A stretch of 64,000 nucleotides of DNA from an uncultured Collinsella sp. (GCA_900547345.1 URGG01000001.1:1-64000), one strand, 5' to 3'; shown: positions 51,601 to 61,613, counted from the stretch's first letter. Numbers and translations are program-made. The notes: generated by a model not told the origin, from the sequence alone.

Positions 51601-54600
51601 TTGCTTTAAGCTCAAGGACTATGCGGTGCATGTCAACGATGCGCAGGCGACCGATTCGTCGCAGGACTATGCGCACCTGAGTGTTACCGCCCAAAACTGC
51701 TATCGCAATGCCGGCGAGACGGTTGAGGTTTCCGCCGTCACGGATAACGCCCTGTTCCTGGGCTGGTATCTGGGCGAGGGCGATGATGCGTACGCCGCGA
51801 GCGATCAGCTCGACTTTACCTATACGGTGGACAAGGCGGACGCGATTGTGTCCGAGGACAAGACTGACGCTAGGATCGAGATCACTCCGCGATACTGCGC
51901 TCCGCAGGCGAGCGTTGTGCTGAGTGTGGATGGGGTCGATGAGAACGGGCAGCCGCTCGGGCAGTTCCTTTCCACCGGTCTTTACGGTATCGGGTCGCGC
52001 GTCACGGTCGTGGCCGTCCCGTCGCCCGGTTATGTGTTTGACTATGCGACCGATGCCCTCGGTAACGTTGTCTATTCCGGCGACGATGGTCCGTCCTACA
52101 CGTTTGTGCTCGAGGGAGATGTGCAGTACACCGCGCATTTCCGGGAGGCGACTGACCCCGATGAGTCACTTGCGGCGCTGAAGGCCGCGCTCATCGCCGC
52201 GATTACGGCTGCGGCCGTTCTCGCTACCATGTATGGCTTGGGCGAGATCGTCGATCCCATCGCGGCCGATGCGGTAATCGAGATCGGTATGGCCGACAAT
52301 ATCGAGGATGTTGCCGCTGTGGGCACCAAGGTGCTCAAGGAGATTAAGGACATCATCGACGACCACAAGAAGCCCAAGCCTCATGGCGACCATAAGATCG
52401 AAATAATTGCCACCGCGCAGCCCGAGGTGGGCGGCGTCGTTACCGGAGGCGGTATCCACTATGAGGGGACGGTCGCCACGCTCGAGGCTGTCGCCAATCC
52501 CGGCTATCACTTCGTATGCTGGAAAGAGAACGGTGTCGAGGTCTCGACATCTCCTCTCAAGACGATGACGATTACGGACCTGACGCCCGAGGTCGTAAAA
52601 ATGACGGCCGTTTTCGAGAAAAAAGTCGAGATTACGGCGGTTGCCGAAGCCGATGGCATTCAGGCCGATTTTTCGACAGGCTGCACCGCAAGCCCTGTAA
52701 AGCAGAGTATTACGCGTGGCGATCAGGCTATGGTCACCGCGAGCGAGGGTCCCGACTATGCCTTTGTGGGATGGTTCGAGGACGGCATCGAGGTTTCGCC
52801 CGAGCGTACGTATATCTTCAAGGCCGAGGTCGACCGCCATTTGGTTGCACGCTTCCGCAAGGCGGATAAGACCATCCTGGTGAATACCGATCCCTTCGAC
52901 AGCGCCGAGGTGCTGTGCGATGGCGTGCCGGTTGTGGATGGCAAGGTTCGCGCGAAGGATGGGGACATTCTCACGTTTACGATGCGGCCCAAGGTGCGCC
53001 CCGACAATCCGGAGAAGACGTATCGGTTTGTGGAGTGGCGCGAAACCGATGCGCAGGGCATCACAATTGCCAACAAGCAGGAAGTTTGCGAATACCGCGT
53101 TAACGGCAATGCCCGAATCGAGGCTGTAATGGACGGTAGGGATACGCATACCGTGCGTGCCGAGGCCGACCCGCTCGAGGGCGGTACCGTTACGCTGAAG
53201 CGCGGCGAGACTGCTGGCATGGTGCTCGAGGTTCCCGAAGACGAGCGCGTGACCGCGGAGGCCACCCCATCCGAGGGCTATATCTTTGACGGCTGGTATC
53301 TGAGCAACGGCGGCTCGGATGCCACGTCGACGCTGGTTTCGAGCGATCGCTCCTATACCTTTGAGCCCATTACCGACTGCGTGGTCCAGGCGAAGTTTAC
53401 GCGTGCCTGCAAGGTGGACGTTGTCGTTGAGCCGGCCGCGGCCATGGCGGGCAAATATTTAGTGCACGGCGAGGGCTACTGCATGAAGGGCGAGCCTGCC
53501 ACGCTGAGCATTGAGCTCACGGCCGAGGCGAGCAAACAATTTGCCTTTAAGGGCTGGTACGACGCCAAGACGGACCTGCTTTTGGGCACCGACCCCAGCT
53601 ACCTTGAGTTCTATCCCGAGGACGTGGAGTGCACCGTGCGCGCGGTGTTCGAGGAAAATACCTATACCGTAACGGCAAAAGCCAAGAAGACCTTCGTGGA
53701 GCGCGGTACGGTTGAGATCGAGGGGCACCCGGGGGCGTCTTCTGTTACCTGCGGATACGGCGATACGGTGATGCTCAAGGCAAAGGCCAACGACGGCTAT
53801 CGTTTTGACCATTGGAAGGACGGCTCCGGTAAGGAGTACGAATCTGCCGAGCTAGTCGTTAAGGTCACCAAGAGCGATACCTATACCGCGATCTTTACCG
53901 ACTCAAAGCCCGAGGTCATGGTCACGGCCGATTCGTGGCTCGGCGGTACCGTGACGTGCAATGGGACCGTGGTGAAGCCTGCGACCGATAAGTTCAAATT
54001 GGGGGAGACCCTTCATCTGACGGCCAAGGCTCGTCCTGGCTATTTGTTCTGGGGTTGGTACGTCAACGGGCGCCTGAAGAGCCTTAAGCACGAGACCACG
54101 TTGGTTGCCAAAGCTCGCGGCAAAACCGGGCACTGCGTCATTACCGCGGGCTTTGTGCCTATCGATACCGTCTGCGTGCCCCTCGCCGATCCTGCGGAGG
54201 GCGGCACCGTCAAGGCGAGCCGAATCCTTGCCGACCGCGGCGCGGAGGTTGCCCTTAAGGCAACGCCCAATCCCGGTTATGTCTTTACTGGTTGGTATAC
54301 GGCCGACGGCACGTTTGAGTCTGCCGATGCGGAGTTCACCTGCCACCAGGAGCGCAGCCATGTGCACGTTGCTCGCTTTATGGCAAAAAGCTATGAAGTC
54401 GACGCCACGACGGTAGTCGATTCCGGTACCGGTTCGCTGGTCGAATCGAGTGCCGCCGGCTGGGTCGAGGGCACGGGTACCGTTGAGGCGGGGCATGCCG
54501 CCACGCTGACCGCGCATGCGCTTTCGGGCTATGCGTTTGAGTATTGGGCCGATGCTTCGGGCGCCGTGGTAAGCCGTGACAGCACCTATCACGTGGTGCC

Positions 54601-57600
54601 GTCGTCCGACACGACGCTCCAGGCCGTGTTCTCGGCAAAACAATATACGGTGGACGTCTCGTGCGAAGAGAGCATGGGCTCGGTCGAGGGAGCGGGGACG
54701 TATGCCGCCGGTCAGGTTGCAACCGTGCGTGCGGTCGCCGCCGAGGATACGGCTTTTGTGGGCTGGTTCCAGAATGGCACGTGCGTGAGCTCCAAGAAAA
54801 CCTATCGATTCACCGTGCGTGAGGACACGTCGCTCTATGCCGTCTTTGCGTCGGGTTCGTATGTCGTGCATACCGTTGCTTCGCCTGCCGAGGGTGGAGC
54901 CGTGAGCGGCTTTGGTGGCTATGAGGCCGGCGACCGCGCAACGCTTCGCGCGACTGCAAACACCGGGTATTCGTTTGCGGGTTGGACGGACGACAAGGGC
55001 GACTCAGTCAGCGAGAACGCCGACTATACCGTTAAGGTCACAGGTGACGCCACCTATACGGCGACCTTTACGCCTAAGTCCTATCAGGTCTTTTTGAGTG
55101 CGAGTGAAGATAGCGTTGGCACCCTGAGCGGCGAGGGTTCCTATCAATTCGGTGATACGGTCGAACTCAACGCTACGCCTGTGGGAACCAAACGTTTTGT
55201 CGGCTGGTATGTCCTGGATGCCGAGGGCAACAAGTCGCTGCTGAGCTGCGACGCCCATTGTTGGGTTAAGCTCGACAAGGATATGGTCGAGGGGCTCGAG
55301 GACGATATGTTGGAGCTCCGGGCCGTGTTTGCCGATCCGTACGAGGTGACCGTTACGGGCGAGGTCGTGGTGAAGGACAAGGCTTCGAACAGGGGCTGCC
55401 GTGTTACGGGCAGCGGTAGCTTTGCCGTGGGCGATCAGGTGGAACTGACCGCTGTTGCCGGTATGGGCTATCGCTTTGTGGGCTGGAGCACCGATAAGGA
55501 GGGCACCTCGATTGTCGAGACCGCGACGACCCTCGATGTGACCGCCACGCAGGACATAACGTACTACGCGCAGTTCGAATCCGATGGACAAGTGACCATT
55601 ACCGTCACGGGGTCGTCCATTTTCCGCGGTACGGCCCTTCTGGTCGACGGCATTCCTGCCGGTAGCAGGTCGTACGACAGGGGCGACATGTTTATGGCGA
55701 TCGCGATCCCGTGGAAGAAGTACCACTTTTCGCATTGGGTCGACGATGCGGGTGTCACGGTGAGCTACAGCGCGTTCTATATCGGTACTGCAAAGGAGAA
55801 TAAGCAGCTTACGGCCGTGTTCTATGAGACGGGCTGCGATGTTCAGGTCGCTACGTATCCCAAGGGCGCGGGCTTTAGCATGGTTGCGCTTGGTACCGGC
55901 GGCTCCTACCACTCCGCGGCGATTATGTTTACCGTGCCGCACGAGGGTTGGAAGTTTAAATACTGGGTCGACGAGAACGGCATGCCTGTGGGCGCCACAC
56001 CGGTGATCAACCGCGTAGTATTTGGCAACCGTACTTTTACGGCCGTTTATGAGCGGGCGTCGATGACGGTTACGGCTGTGGATTCGCGTCAGGGCGGACA
56101 CGTCGAGGGTTCCTCCGAGGACGAATCTCTGGGCTATGCCGTGACCAACGAAGTCGAGAACGGTGAGTCCACGACCCTGACTGCCGTTCCCGATGCGGGC
56201 TATGTGTTTGATGGGTGGTATGCGCGCAATGACGACGGGTCGTTGGGCGATGAGCCGCTGAGCACGGATGCTACCTGGACGTTTGTCCCCGAGGACAACA
56301 TGACCGTCGAGGCGCGCTTTGCGGAGGCGCCTAAGTACAAGGTGACGGCCCGAGCGGTCAACGGATCGGTTGATCCGGAGTCTGCTTTGGTCGCTACGGA
56401 TGGCAAGGTGACGCTTTCGGCGACGCCCGATGAGGGCTGCTATCTGACGCGCGTGACTGTTGCCGAAGAGGCAGGTGATGACGGTTCGGCCGGCAATGCC
56501 TATGGCCTTGATATTTCTGACTATAAGGGTGGGGCGTACGAAGTCACACTGAGTGGCGTGAGTGCTCCGCAGCAGGTCACATTTGAATTCGCGAAGGCTG
56601 CGGCTCCGGAGGTGCTCGCTCAGCCGCAGGATGCGAGTGCTTACGAGGGCGATCCGGTTGAGCTTTCGTTCGCCGCCGAGGCGGGGCGCAATGTTCGCGT
56701 CCATGCGGCCGTATCTTCTGGATCCGCTGCAGACGTCAAGCTGAGCTACCAGTGGTATCGCGTGTCTGACGATGGTGGCAAGGCGGTGGCGCTGAAGGGC
56801 GAGACGGGGGAGACTCTTTCGATCGTTCAGCTCGACAGCGACGGCGAGGGCGAGTACTTCTGCCGCATTACGCAGAACTACCTGGGCACGGTGACAAAGA
56901 CGGATACCGAACATGCGAAGGTATCCATCGTGCCCCGAGAAGCACTTGTGTTTAATGGGCGTGTGCTGCCGGTGGCGACCGCTCACGATGAGTACCGTGC
57001 AGAGATTGCCGGCGCTACGGGCGGCAAGGCACCGTATGCGTACAACTTGGATGATGTTGAGGTTCCTGAGGGCATGCAGCTGACGTTGGCAGATGACGGA
57101 TCGGGCGCCTTGGTGCTCTCGGGCGTGCCTGCGGCTACGGGTGTTTGTCGCTTTAAGATTTCGTGCACCGATGATCTGGGCGACAAGTGCGATGCACACT
57201 TCGCGCTGCTCGTGAAGGCGAAGGAAGCCTCGCTTGCATTTGAGGGCCAGACCTTTACCTACAACGCGACGGCGCAGGCCCCGGAGCTTTCGGGCGTGCC
57301 CGAGGGTTGCGAGGACGATGTCGAACTGACCTATGTTGGCACGGGCGACACGCATTACTCGTCGGATCAGGCGCCGGTGGATGCCGGCACGTATCGTGTG
57401 GTGGCGACGCTCGATGCCAAGGGATATGTCGGTAATGCATCCTGTGACTTCACGATCGAGAAGGCCCCGGTCGATATTTCGATCGAGACGTCTGATGTGA
57501 CATACGATGGCGCACGACACGGTGCGGCGGTTGCGGTTGCCGGCCTTGATGCGTCTGCCTATTCCGTTACCTATTGCGGTATAGATGGAACGTCCTATGG

Positions 57601-60600
57601 TTCGACGGCGCTGGAGCCGTGCGACAGTGGCAACTATCGCGTTACGGTTAAGGTGACTGACCCCAACTATCAGGGTAAAAAGTCCGCCGAGTTCTCGATT
57701 GCAAAGGCAAGCCAGGCCATTACGGGAACGACGAGCTATTCGGGTGTTTACGGTGGAGACCCCATTGTGTTTAACAACGTTGCCCAGACTCCCGTGAGCT
57801 TTGAGCTGGTTGATTCCGATGGCGATGCGAGCCCGGTTTCGATTAAGGGACGCTGCGCGACGGTGAAGGCTGCCGGTACGGCACGTGTTGTCGCCCATGC
57901 CAAGGCGTCTCGAAACTACCTTGCCGCCGAGGACGTCGAGTTGACGGTTTCCGTTGCACCTGCCCAGTTGCTGGTGAAGGTCGACGATGCCGAGCGCTTT
58001 GAGGGCCAGGAAAATCCCGAGTTTACTTCCAGCTTGGTGAGCCGTTGCGACACCTCGGACGTAAAGGTTACGTACTTCTGCTCGGCGAATAAGAAATCTC
58101 CGGCGGGTGAGTACCAGATTGATGCGGCGGTCGCCGATCCGAACTTTGATGTCGCGGTCGACCCTGGCACGCTGACGGTCAAGAAGAAGCCCGAGCACTA
58201 CAAGGTGACGGCGAAGGCAGTCAACGGTTCGGTCGACAATGCTTTGGTTTCGGTTGTTGAGGGCGGGGACGCGATCCTCTCGGCGGCACCCGACGAGGGC
58301 TGCTATCTCGAGCGCGTGACGGTCGCGCAGGCCGGCTCGGGTGCGACCGTTGACCTCGACATTTCTGATTACAAGGGCGGGTCGTACGAGGTCACGCTGA
58401 GCGATGTCACCGCATCGCAGGAGGTCACGTTCGAGTTTGCGAAGGCGGACGCTCCGCGTGTGGTCGCGCAGCCGCAGGACGTGAGCGTCCATGGGGGCGA
58501 TTCGGCTGTGCTCTCGGTTGCGGCCGAGGCAGGCAAAAACGTCGCCGACCACGCGGCCTCGTCCACGGGTTGCGCTGCCAAGATTGAGCTTTCGTACCAG
58601 TGGTTCCGCATGGTGAATGGCAAGGCCGTGGCGCTCGAGGGCGAGACGGGGGAGACGCTCTCGCTCGCGGATCTCGATGACGAGCAGGCCGGCGAGTATT
58701 TCTGCCGTATCACTCAACGCTACCTTGGTACTGAGAAGCAGGTGGAAAGCGATCGCGCTGTCGTTTCCGTTGTGCCCCGGGATGCCCTTGTGTTCAACGG
58801 CGGTCTGCTGCCGGTAGCGAGTGCCCACAGCACGTACCTCGCAACGATTGCCGGGGCCGCGGGCGGCAAGGCTCCGTACGAGTGCGCATGGGATGAGACG
58901 AAGCTCCCCGACGGGCTCGAGCTTTCCCGTACTTCGGGCGGGCTGACGCTCTCGGGCGTTCCGTCCAAGACGGGCGTTTCCGCTTTCGATGTCACGTGCA
59001 CGGATGCCCGTGGCGAGGCCATGACCGCCCGCTTTGCGCTCGTTGTCCAGGCAAAGCACATAAAGCTGTCGTTTACGGATGGCGACTTTACCTTCAATGG
59101 CGCGTCGCAGGCGCCCGAAGTTTCCGGTGCTCCCAAGGTCTGCAAGGGCGACCTTAGGGTCTGGTACCTCGGTACCGGAAGCACGCAATATTCCTCGACG
59201 GAGGCCCCGACCGATGCCGGCACATACCGCGCTGTCGTCATGCTGCGCAGCCACGGCTACATCGGTGCCGCTGCCTGCGAGTTCGAGATCGCTCCGGCAA
59301 AGCTCAAGGTGAAGGTTGACGACGCCGAGCGCTTCGAGGGAGAGGCGAACCCAGCGTTTACCTCGTGCCTGGAGAGTGCGGTTGATACTTCGGGTGTGAA
59401 GGTCGAGTACTCCTGCGATGCCGATGAGAGCTCTCCTGTTGGCGAGTACCAGATCGGCGCGACGGTCACCGACTCGAACTTCGATGTCGAGGTCGTGCCC
59501 GGAACGCTGACGGTGAAAAAGAAGCAGGATCCCGTCGATCCAGACCCGGACAATCCGGATCCCGATCAGCCTGATCCTGGTCCCAATCCCGATCCGGACA
59601 ATCCGGACCCGGGCAACCCTGATCCCGATCAGCCGGATCCCAACCCCGACAACCCCGACCCGGATAAACCGGATCCCGATAACCCGGACAAGCCCGAGCG
59701 CTTTGAGGTGACGGCAAAGGCGGTCAACGGTTCGGTCGACAACGCTTCCGTTACCGTTGATGCCGGCGGCGACGTGACGCTCTCGGCGATGCCCGACGAG
59801 GGCTGCTTCCTCGAGCGGGTGACGGTCACGGAAGCCGGCTCGGACAAGGCCATCGATCTCGATATCTCCGACTATGAGGGCGGAGCGTACGAGGTCACGG
59901 TGAGTGACGTCACCGCGTCGCACGAGATTACGTTCGAGTTCGCGAAAGCGGACGCTCCGAAGGTGATCGCGCAGCCACAGGACGCGAGTGCCCACGAGTG
60001 CGATGCCGTTGTGCTCTCGGTTGCTGCCGAGGCGGGCAAGGGCGTCCTCGACCACACGTCCTCGTCCACGGGTCCTGCCGCCGATGTCGAACTTTCCTAT
60101 CAGTGGTTCCACATGGTGGGCGGCGAGGCCGTGGCGCTCGAGGGCGAGACGGGGGAGACGCTCCTCATCGAGGGCCTCGATGACGATTGCGCCGGCGAGT
60201 ATTTCTGTCGCGTCACCCAGCGCTACCTTGGTACCGAGACACAGGTGGAAAGCGATCGTGCTGTCGTTTCCGTTGTGCCCCGGGATGCCCTTGTGTTCAA
60301 CGGCGGTCTGCTGCCGGTCGCACGTGCGCATAGCACGTATCGCGCAACAATTGCGGGCGCCGCGGGTGGCGAAGCTCCGTATGAGTACACGTGGGACGAT
60401 GCTAAGCTTCCCGAAGGGTTTAAGCTCAACCGCACGGCGGGTGGTCTGACGCTCTCGGGCACCCCGTCCAAGGCCGGAGTGTCTACCTTTGACATCACGT
60501 GCAAGGACGCTCAGGGCAAGACCGTGACCGCGCACTTCGTTCTGGTCGTTCAGGCGAAGCGGATCGAGCTTGCATTTGAGGGTGGCAACTTCGTCTATAG

Positions 60601-61495
60601 CGGTGATGCTCAAGCGCCCAAGGTCAAGGGGGCTCCCAAGGCCTGCGAGGGTGATCTGAGGGTCAGGTATTACGGGACGGGTGGCACGCACTATTCGTCG
60701 AGTGAGGCCCCGACCGATGCCGGCACATATCGCGCCGTTGCCACGCTGCGTAGCAACGGGTATATTGGCGCCGCCTCGCGTAAGTTCAAGATTGCGCCGG
60801 CGAAGCTTAGGGTAAAGGTCGACGATGTTGAACGCTTCGAGGGAGAGGCGAATCCCGCCTTTACCTCGAGCCTAAAGAGCTCGGCCGATACCTCGGGCGT
60901 GAAGGTCGAGTACTCCTGCGTCGCCGATGAGAGTTCCCCGGCGGGCGAGTACCGGATCGAGGCGACGGTCACCGACCCGAACTTCGATGTCACGGTTGAG
61001 CCCGGTACGCTGACGGTGAAGAAGCGGGAGCCTGTCGACCCGGACCCGGTGGTTCCCGATCCGGACAAGCCGGACCCGGACCAGCCTGACCCGGACCAGC
61101 CGGACAAGCCCGAGCCTGACCAGCCTGATCCGGGCAAGCCCGAGCCCGACAAACCGGAGCCAGATCAGCCGGACAAGCCGGACCCGGATAACCCGGATAA
61201 GCCTGAGCCCGACAACCCGAGTAAGCCGGAGCCGGAAAAGCCCGGAACGCCCGATTCCGACCAGCCGGATTCAAAGGATCCGACAAAACCCGGTAGTTCG
61301 GATAACTCTGCGGTCGATAAGGCAAAGGCATCGGGCACGGAAAACTCCGGCAAGAAGGAGTCTTCCAAGTCGAGCGCTCAGCAGCTCGCCGACACGGGCG
61401 ATCGTGCGCCATTGGCCGTCGCCGTCGCTGCGGGCGCCGTTGCGCTTGTCGCGCTGGGACTCGAGCTGCTGCGTCGCCGTCGCTCTGACGCGTAG
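48608..61495 (+). CDS. Giant wall-anchored surface protein: BspA-type LRR modules, InlB-like repeats, Ig/MBG modules, LADTG anchor
   Basis: The 4295-residue protein begins with a signal peptide (cleavage near VYA-DD, residue 34) and a Ser/Thr/Asp-rich stretch to about 136. Two BspA-like leucine-rich modules follow as a tandem duplication of 387 residues each (137-523, 524-910). From about 912 to 2576 there are divergent InlB B-type repeats; I count about 18 F-x-x-W motifs such as FVGWF. Three Ig/MBG modules start at 2577, 3198 and 3699. Pro/Asp-rich linkers lie at about 3641-3696 and 4140-4230. The end is a sortase-type signal, LADTG at 4260-4264, a hydrophobic segment and RRRR. A hydrophobic stretch at about 1188-1212 sits oddly in mid-protein. 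It is probably an adhesin; no sortase is nearby. Confidence 0.9.
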   Translation: MNRISAALYRFLVVYLSVAMVVTSIPLAPSTVYADDAGAVAVESEAQETDSGSDADVDAVDNASSLGEGGSSTTSDQTNNALDESSSSDTSTSTSSLAQDLSSSATDSDVAKTSPATSEPPSDDSEVDVLTYEPTVYEYAKFMPNYYLYPCDADGNVTVEIDESNPRENSVDGRMVTNLIIDYRTDLVDVQLCADSTNLRSVRFENSSISKIGTHAFYNCPNLIDISLSGMTIGHIGKEAFYGCKSLTSLNINEVATIGSMGDAAFAESGLVSTGLDKVVGLTSIPLMAYDGCKALTYTGLDKNTSITSIGVDAFRNCSCLATTGLESNTTIETLREGCFSGTNMSGGLMLPLYSKIEVLPSCAFSDSKLETVYLGCNHAVLINSTTFPKRNMTVMVPAKMIPKYSKGEPKQVWESCNGCLPVPVGKVLQGIEISRDPDKMAYQPGEKISLEGMSVNFQYSHSLTISDYESLLTREMGEYLTATPCDGDVFDESMDGEPIQLVYDDGYTRLVAYSKGNLQQAAYEYAKLMPNYYLYPCDANGNLTVEIDENNPRENSVDGRMVTNLIVDYGVDEVDAQLCADSTNLRSVRFENSSISKIGLHAFYNCPNLTDISLSGMTIGTIGKEAFYGCKSLTSLNISETTTISSMGYAAFADSGLVATGLDKVVGLTSIPDRAYEGCKALTDTGLDKNTSITSIGVCAFRFCSNLATTGLESNTKVETLGHTCFYGTDLSGGLTLPYNSKIEELPEKAFGSTNLETVFFGCNHAVLINTDTFPKYNMTVMVPAKMIPKYANGHPKAVWERCNGCLPVPVGKVLENVEISCDPNNMTYETGETISLEGMSVELDYPHSVSIWNYEALIKEELGEYLTATPCDGDVFDESMDGQPVKLVYDDGYSHFETQTKGMLQLKKPTPTSFQISYAQTIDKGERKLMDGVELPDVSGTMTIDAGAEVTFDAGALGMLNDNITFKGWYDTESGKYISKEPVYTFTPDKDLSLEACFKLKDYAVHVNDAQATDSSQDYAHLSVTAQNCYRNAGETVEVSAVTDNALFLGWYLGEGDDAYAASDQLDFTYTVDKADAIVSEDKTDARIEITPRYCAPQASVVLSVDGVDENGQPLGQFLSTGLYGIGSRVTVVAVPSPGYVFDYATDALGNVVYSGDDGPSYTFVLEGDVQYTAHFREATDPDESLAALKAALIAAITAAAVLATMYGLGEIVDPIAADAVIEIGMADNIEDVAAVGTKVLKEIKDIIDDHKKPKPHGDHKIEIIATAQPEVGGVVTGGGIHYEGTVATLEAVANPGYHFVCWKENGVEVSTSPLKTMTITDLTPEVVKMTAVFEKKVEITAVAEADGIQADFSTGCTASPVKQSITRGDQAMVTASEGPDYAFVGWFEDGIEVSPERTYIFKAEVDRHLVARFRKADKTILVNTDPFDSAEVLCDGVPVVDGKVRAKDGDILTFTMRPKVRPDNPEKTYRFVEWRETDAQGITIANKQEVCEYRVNGNARIEAVMDGRDTHTVRAEADPLEGGTVTLKRGETAGMVLEVPEDERVTAEATPSEGYIFDGWYLSNGGSDATSTLVSSDRSYTFEPITDCVVQAKFTRACKVDVVVEPAAAMAGKYLVHGEGYCMKGEPATLSIELTAEASKQFAFKGWYDAKTDLLLGTDPSYLEFYPEDVECTVRAVFEENTYTVTAKAKKTFVERGTVEIEGHPGASSVTCGYGDTVMLKAKANDGYRFDHWKDGSGKEYESAELVVKVTKSDTYTAIFTDSKPEVMVTADSWLGGTVTCNGTVVKPATDKFKLGETLHLTAKARPGYLFWGWYVNGRLKSLKHETTLVAKARGKTGHCVITAGFVPIDTVCVPLADPAEGGTVKASRILADRGAEVALKATPNPGYVFTGWYTADGTFESADAEFTCHQERSHVHVARFMAKSYEVDATTVVDSGTGSLVESSAAGWVEGTGTVEAGHAATLTAHALSGYAFEYWADASGAVVSRDSTYHVVPSSDTTLQAVFSAKQYTVDVSCEESMGSVEGAGTYAAGQVATVRAVAAEDTAFVGWFQNGTCVSSKKTYRFTVREDTSLYAVFASGSYVVHTVASPAEGGAVSGFGGYEAGDRATLRATANTGYSFAGWTDDKGDSVSENADYTVKVTGDATYTATFTPKSYQVFLSASEDSVGTLSGEGSYQFGDTVELNATPVGTKRFVGWYVLDAEGNKSLLSCDAHCWVKLDKDMVEGLEDDMLELRAVFADPYEVTVTGEVVVKDKASNRGCRVTGSGSFAVGDQVELTAVAGMGYRFVGWSTDKEGTSIVETATTLDVTATQDITYYAQFESDGQVTITVTGSSIFRGTALLVDGIPAGSRSYDRGDMFMAIAIPWKKYHFSHWVDDAGVTVSYSAFYIGTAKENKQLTAVFYETGCDVQVATYPKGAGFSMVALGTGGSYHSAAIMFTVPHEGWKFKYWVDENGMPVGATPVINRVVFGNRTFTAVYERASMTVTAVDSRQGGHVEGSSEDESLGYAVTNEVENGESTTLTAVPDAGYVFDGWYARNDDGSLGDEPLSTDATWTFVPEDNMTVEARFAEAPKYKVTARAVNGSVDPESALVATDGKVTLSATPDEGCYLTRVTVAEEAGDDGSAGNAYGLDISDYKGGAYEVTLSGVSAPQQVTFEFAKAAAPEVLAQPQDASAYEGDPVELSFAAEAGRNVRVHAAVSSGSAADVKLSYQWYRVSDDGGKAVALKGETGETLSIVQLDSDGEGEYFCRITQNYLGTVTKTDTEHAKVSIVPREALVFNGRVLPVATAHDEYRAEIAGATGGKAPYAYNLDDVEVPEGMQLTLADDGSGALVLSGVPAATGVCRFKISCTDDLGDKCDAHFALLVKAKEASLAFEGQTFTYNATAQAPELSGVPEGCEDDVELTYVGTGDTHYSSDQAPVDAGTYRVVATLDAKGYVGNASCDFTIEKAPVDISIETSDVTYDGARHGAAVAVAGLDASAYSVTYCGIDGTSYGSTALEPCDSGNYRVTVKVTDPNYQGKKSAEFSIAKASQAITGTTSYSGVYGGDPIVFNNVAQTPVSFELVDSDGDASPVSIKGRCATVKAAGTARVVAHAKASRNYLAAEDVELTVSVAPAQLLVKVDDAERFEGQENPEFTSSLVSRCDTSDVKVTYFCSANKKSPAGEYQIDAAVADPNFDVAVDPGTLTVKKKPEHYKVTAKAVNGSVDNALVSVVEGGDAILSAAPDEGCYLERVTVAQAGSGATVDLDISDYKGGSYEVTLSDVTASQEVTFEFAKADAPRVVAQPQDVSVHGGDSAVLSVAAEAGKNVADHAASSTGCAAKIELSYQWFRMVNGKAVALEGETGETLSLADLDDEQAGEYFCRITQRYLGTEKQVESDRAVVSVVPRDALVFNGGLLPVASAHSTYLATIAGAAGGKAPYECAWDETKLPDGLELSRTSGGLTLSGVPSKTGVSAFDVTCTDARGEAMTARFALVVQAKHIKLSFTDGDFTFNGASQAPEVSGAPKVCKGDLRVWYLGTGSTQYSSTEAPTDAGTYRAVVMLRSHGYIGAAACEFEIAPAKLKVKVDDAERFEGEANPAFTSCLESAVDTSGVKVEYSCDADESSPVGEYQIGATVTDSNFDVEVVPGTLTVKKKQDPVDPDPDNPDPDQPDPGPNPDPDNPDPGNPDPDQPDPNPDNPDPDKPDPDNPDKPERFEVTAKAVNGSVDNASVTVDAGGDVTLSAMPDEGCFLERVTVTEAGSDKAIDLDISDYEGGAYEVTVSDVTASHEITFEFAKADAPKVIAQPQDASAHECDAVVLSVAAEAGKGVLDHTSSSTGPAADVELSYQWFHMVGGEAVALEGETGETLLIEGLDDDCAGEYFCRVTQRYLGTETQVESDRAVVSVVPRDALVFNGGLLPVARAHSTYRATIAGAAGGEAPYEYTWDDAKLPEGFKLNRTAGGLTLSGTPSKAGVSTFDITCKDAQGKTVTAHFVLVVQAKRIELAFEGGNFVYSGDAQAPKVKGAPKACEGDLRVRYYGTGGTHYSSSEAPTDAGTYRAVATLRSNGYIGAASRKFKIAPAKLRVKVDDVERFEGEANPAFTSSLKSSADTSGVKVEYSCVADESSPAGEYRIEATVTDPNFDVTVEPGTLTVKKREPVDPDPVVPDPDKPDPDQPDPDQPDKPEPDQPDPGKPEPDKPEPDQPDKPDPDNPDKPEPDNPSKPEPEKPGTPDSDQPDSKDPTKPGSSDNSAVDKAKASGTENSGKKESSKSSAQQLADTGDRAPLAVAVAAGAVALVALGLELLRRRRSDA
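49016..51337 (+). repeat. Tandem duplication inside the surface protein gene (2 x 1161 bases)
   Basis: Copy 1 (49016-50176) and copy 2 (50177-51337) encode 387-residue BspA-type leucine-rich modules of high identity. Blocks such as the codons for GKEAFYGCKSLTSLNI are nearly unchanged at nucleotide level. The junction keeps the reading frame. Confidence 0.9.
58199..61026 (+). repeat. Repeated Ig/MBG modules inside the surface protein gene (period 1503 bases)
   Basis: The module starting at 58199 recurs at 59702, 501 codons later, including the Pro/Asp linker. A stretch of nearly 90 bases around 58741 and 60244 differs at only a few positions. A more diverged copy begins at 56336. Confidence 0.9.
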
Positions 61496-61560
61496 CGGCT
61501 CTAAAGGGGCAACCAGATTGATACTTTGCACCATCTGGCCTGCTCAAGCGTTTATACTTG

Positions 61561-61590
61561 CGGGACGGGTATTTTGCCCGTCCCGTTTTT
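61561..61590 (+). terminator. Terminator between the surface protein gene and brnQ
   Basis: CGGGACGGG (61561-61569) pairs with CCCGTCCCG (61577-61585), followed by five T residues. It separates the giant gene from brnQ. Confidence 0.9.
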
Positions 61591-61613
61591 GTTTCGACCC
61601 GAAAGGTGTGCCT

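Noticed and set aside
59530..59695. A CRISPR-like or tandem repeat array in the Pro/Asp-coding stretch.
   Set aside because: The short repeats are in-frame codons for Pro-Asp stalk sequence with no spacers of constant length.
55004..60691. A 1895-codon open frame antisense to the surface protein gene.
   Set aside because: It mirrors the codon bias and repeats of the sense gene, has no ribosome binding site or recognisable domain, and the sense frame has a signal peptide, domains and anchor.
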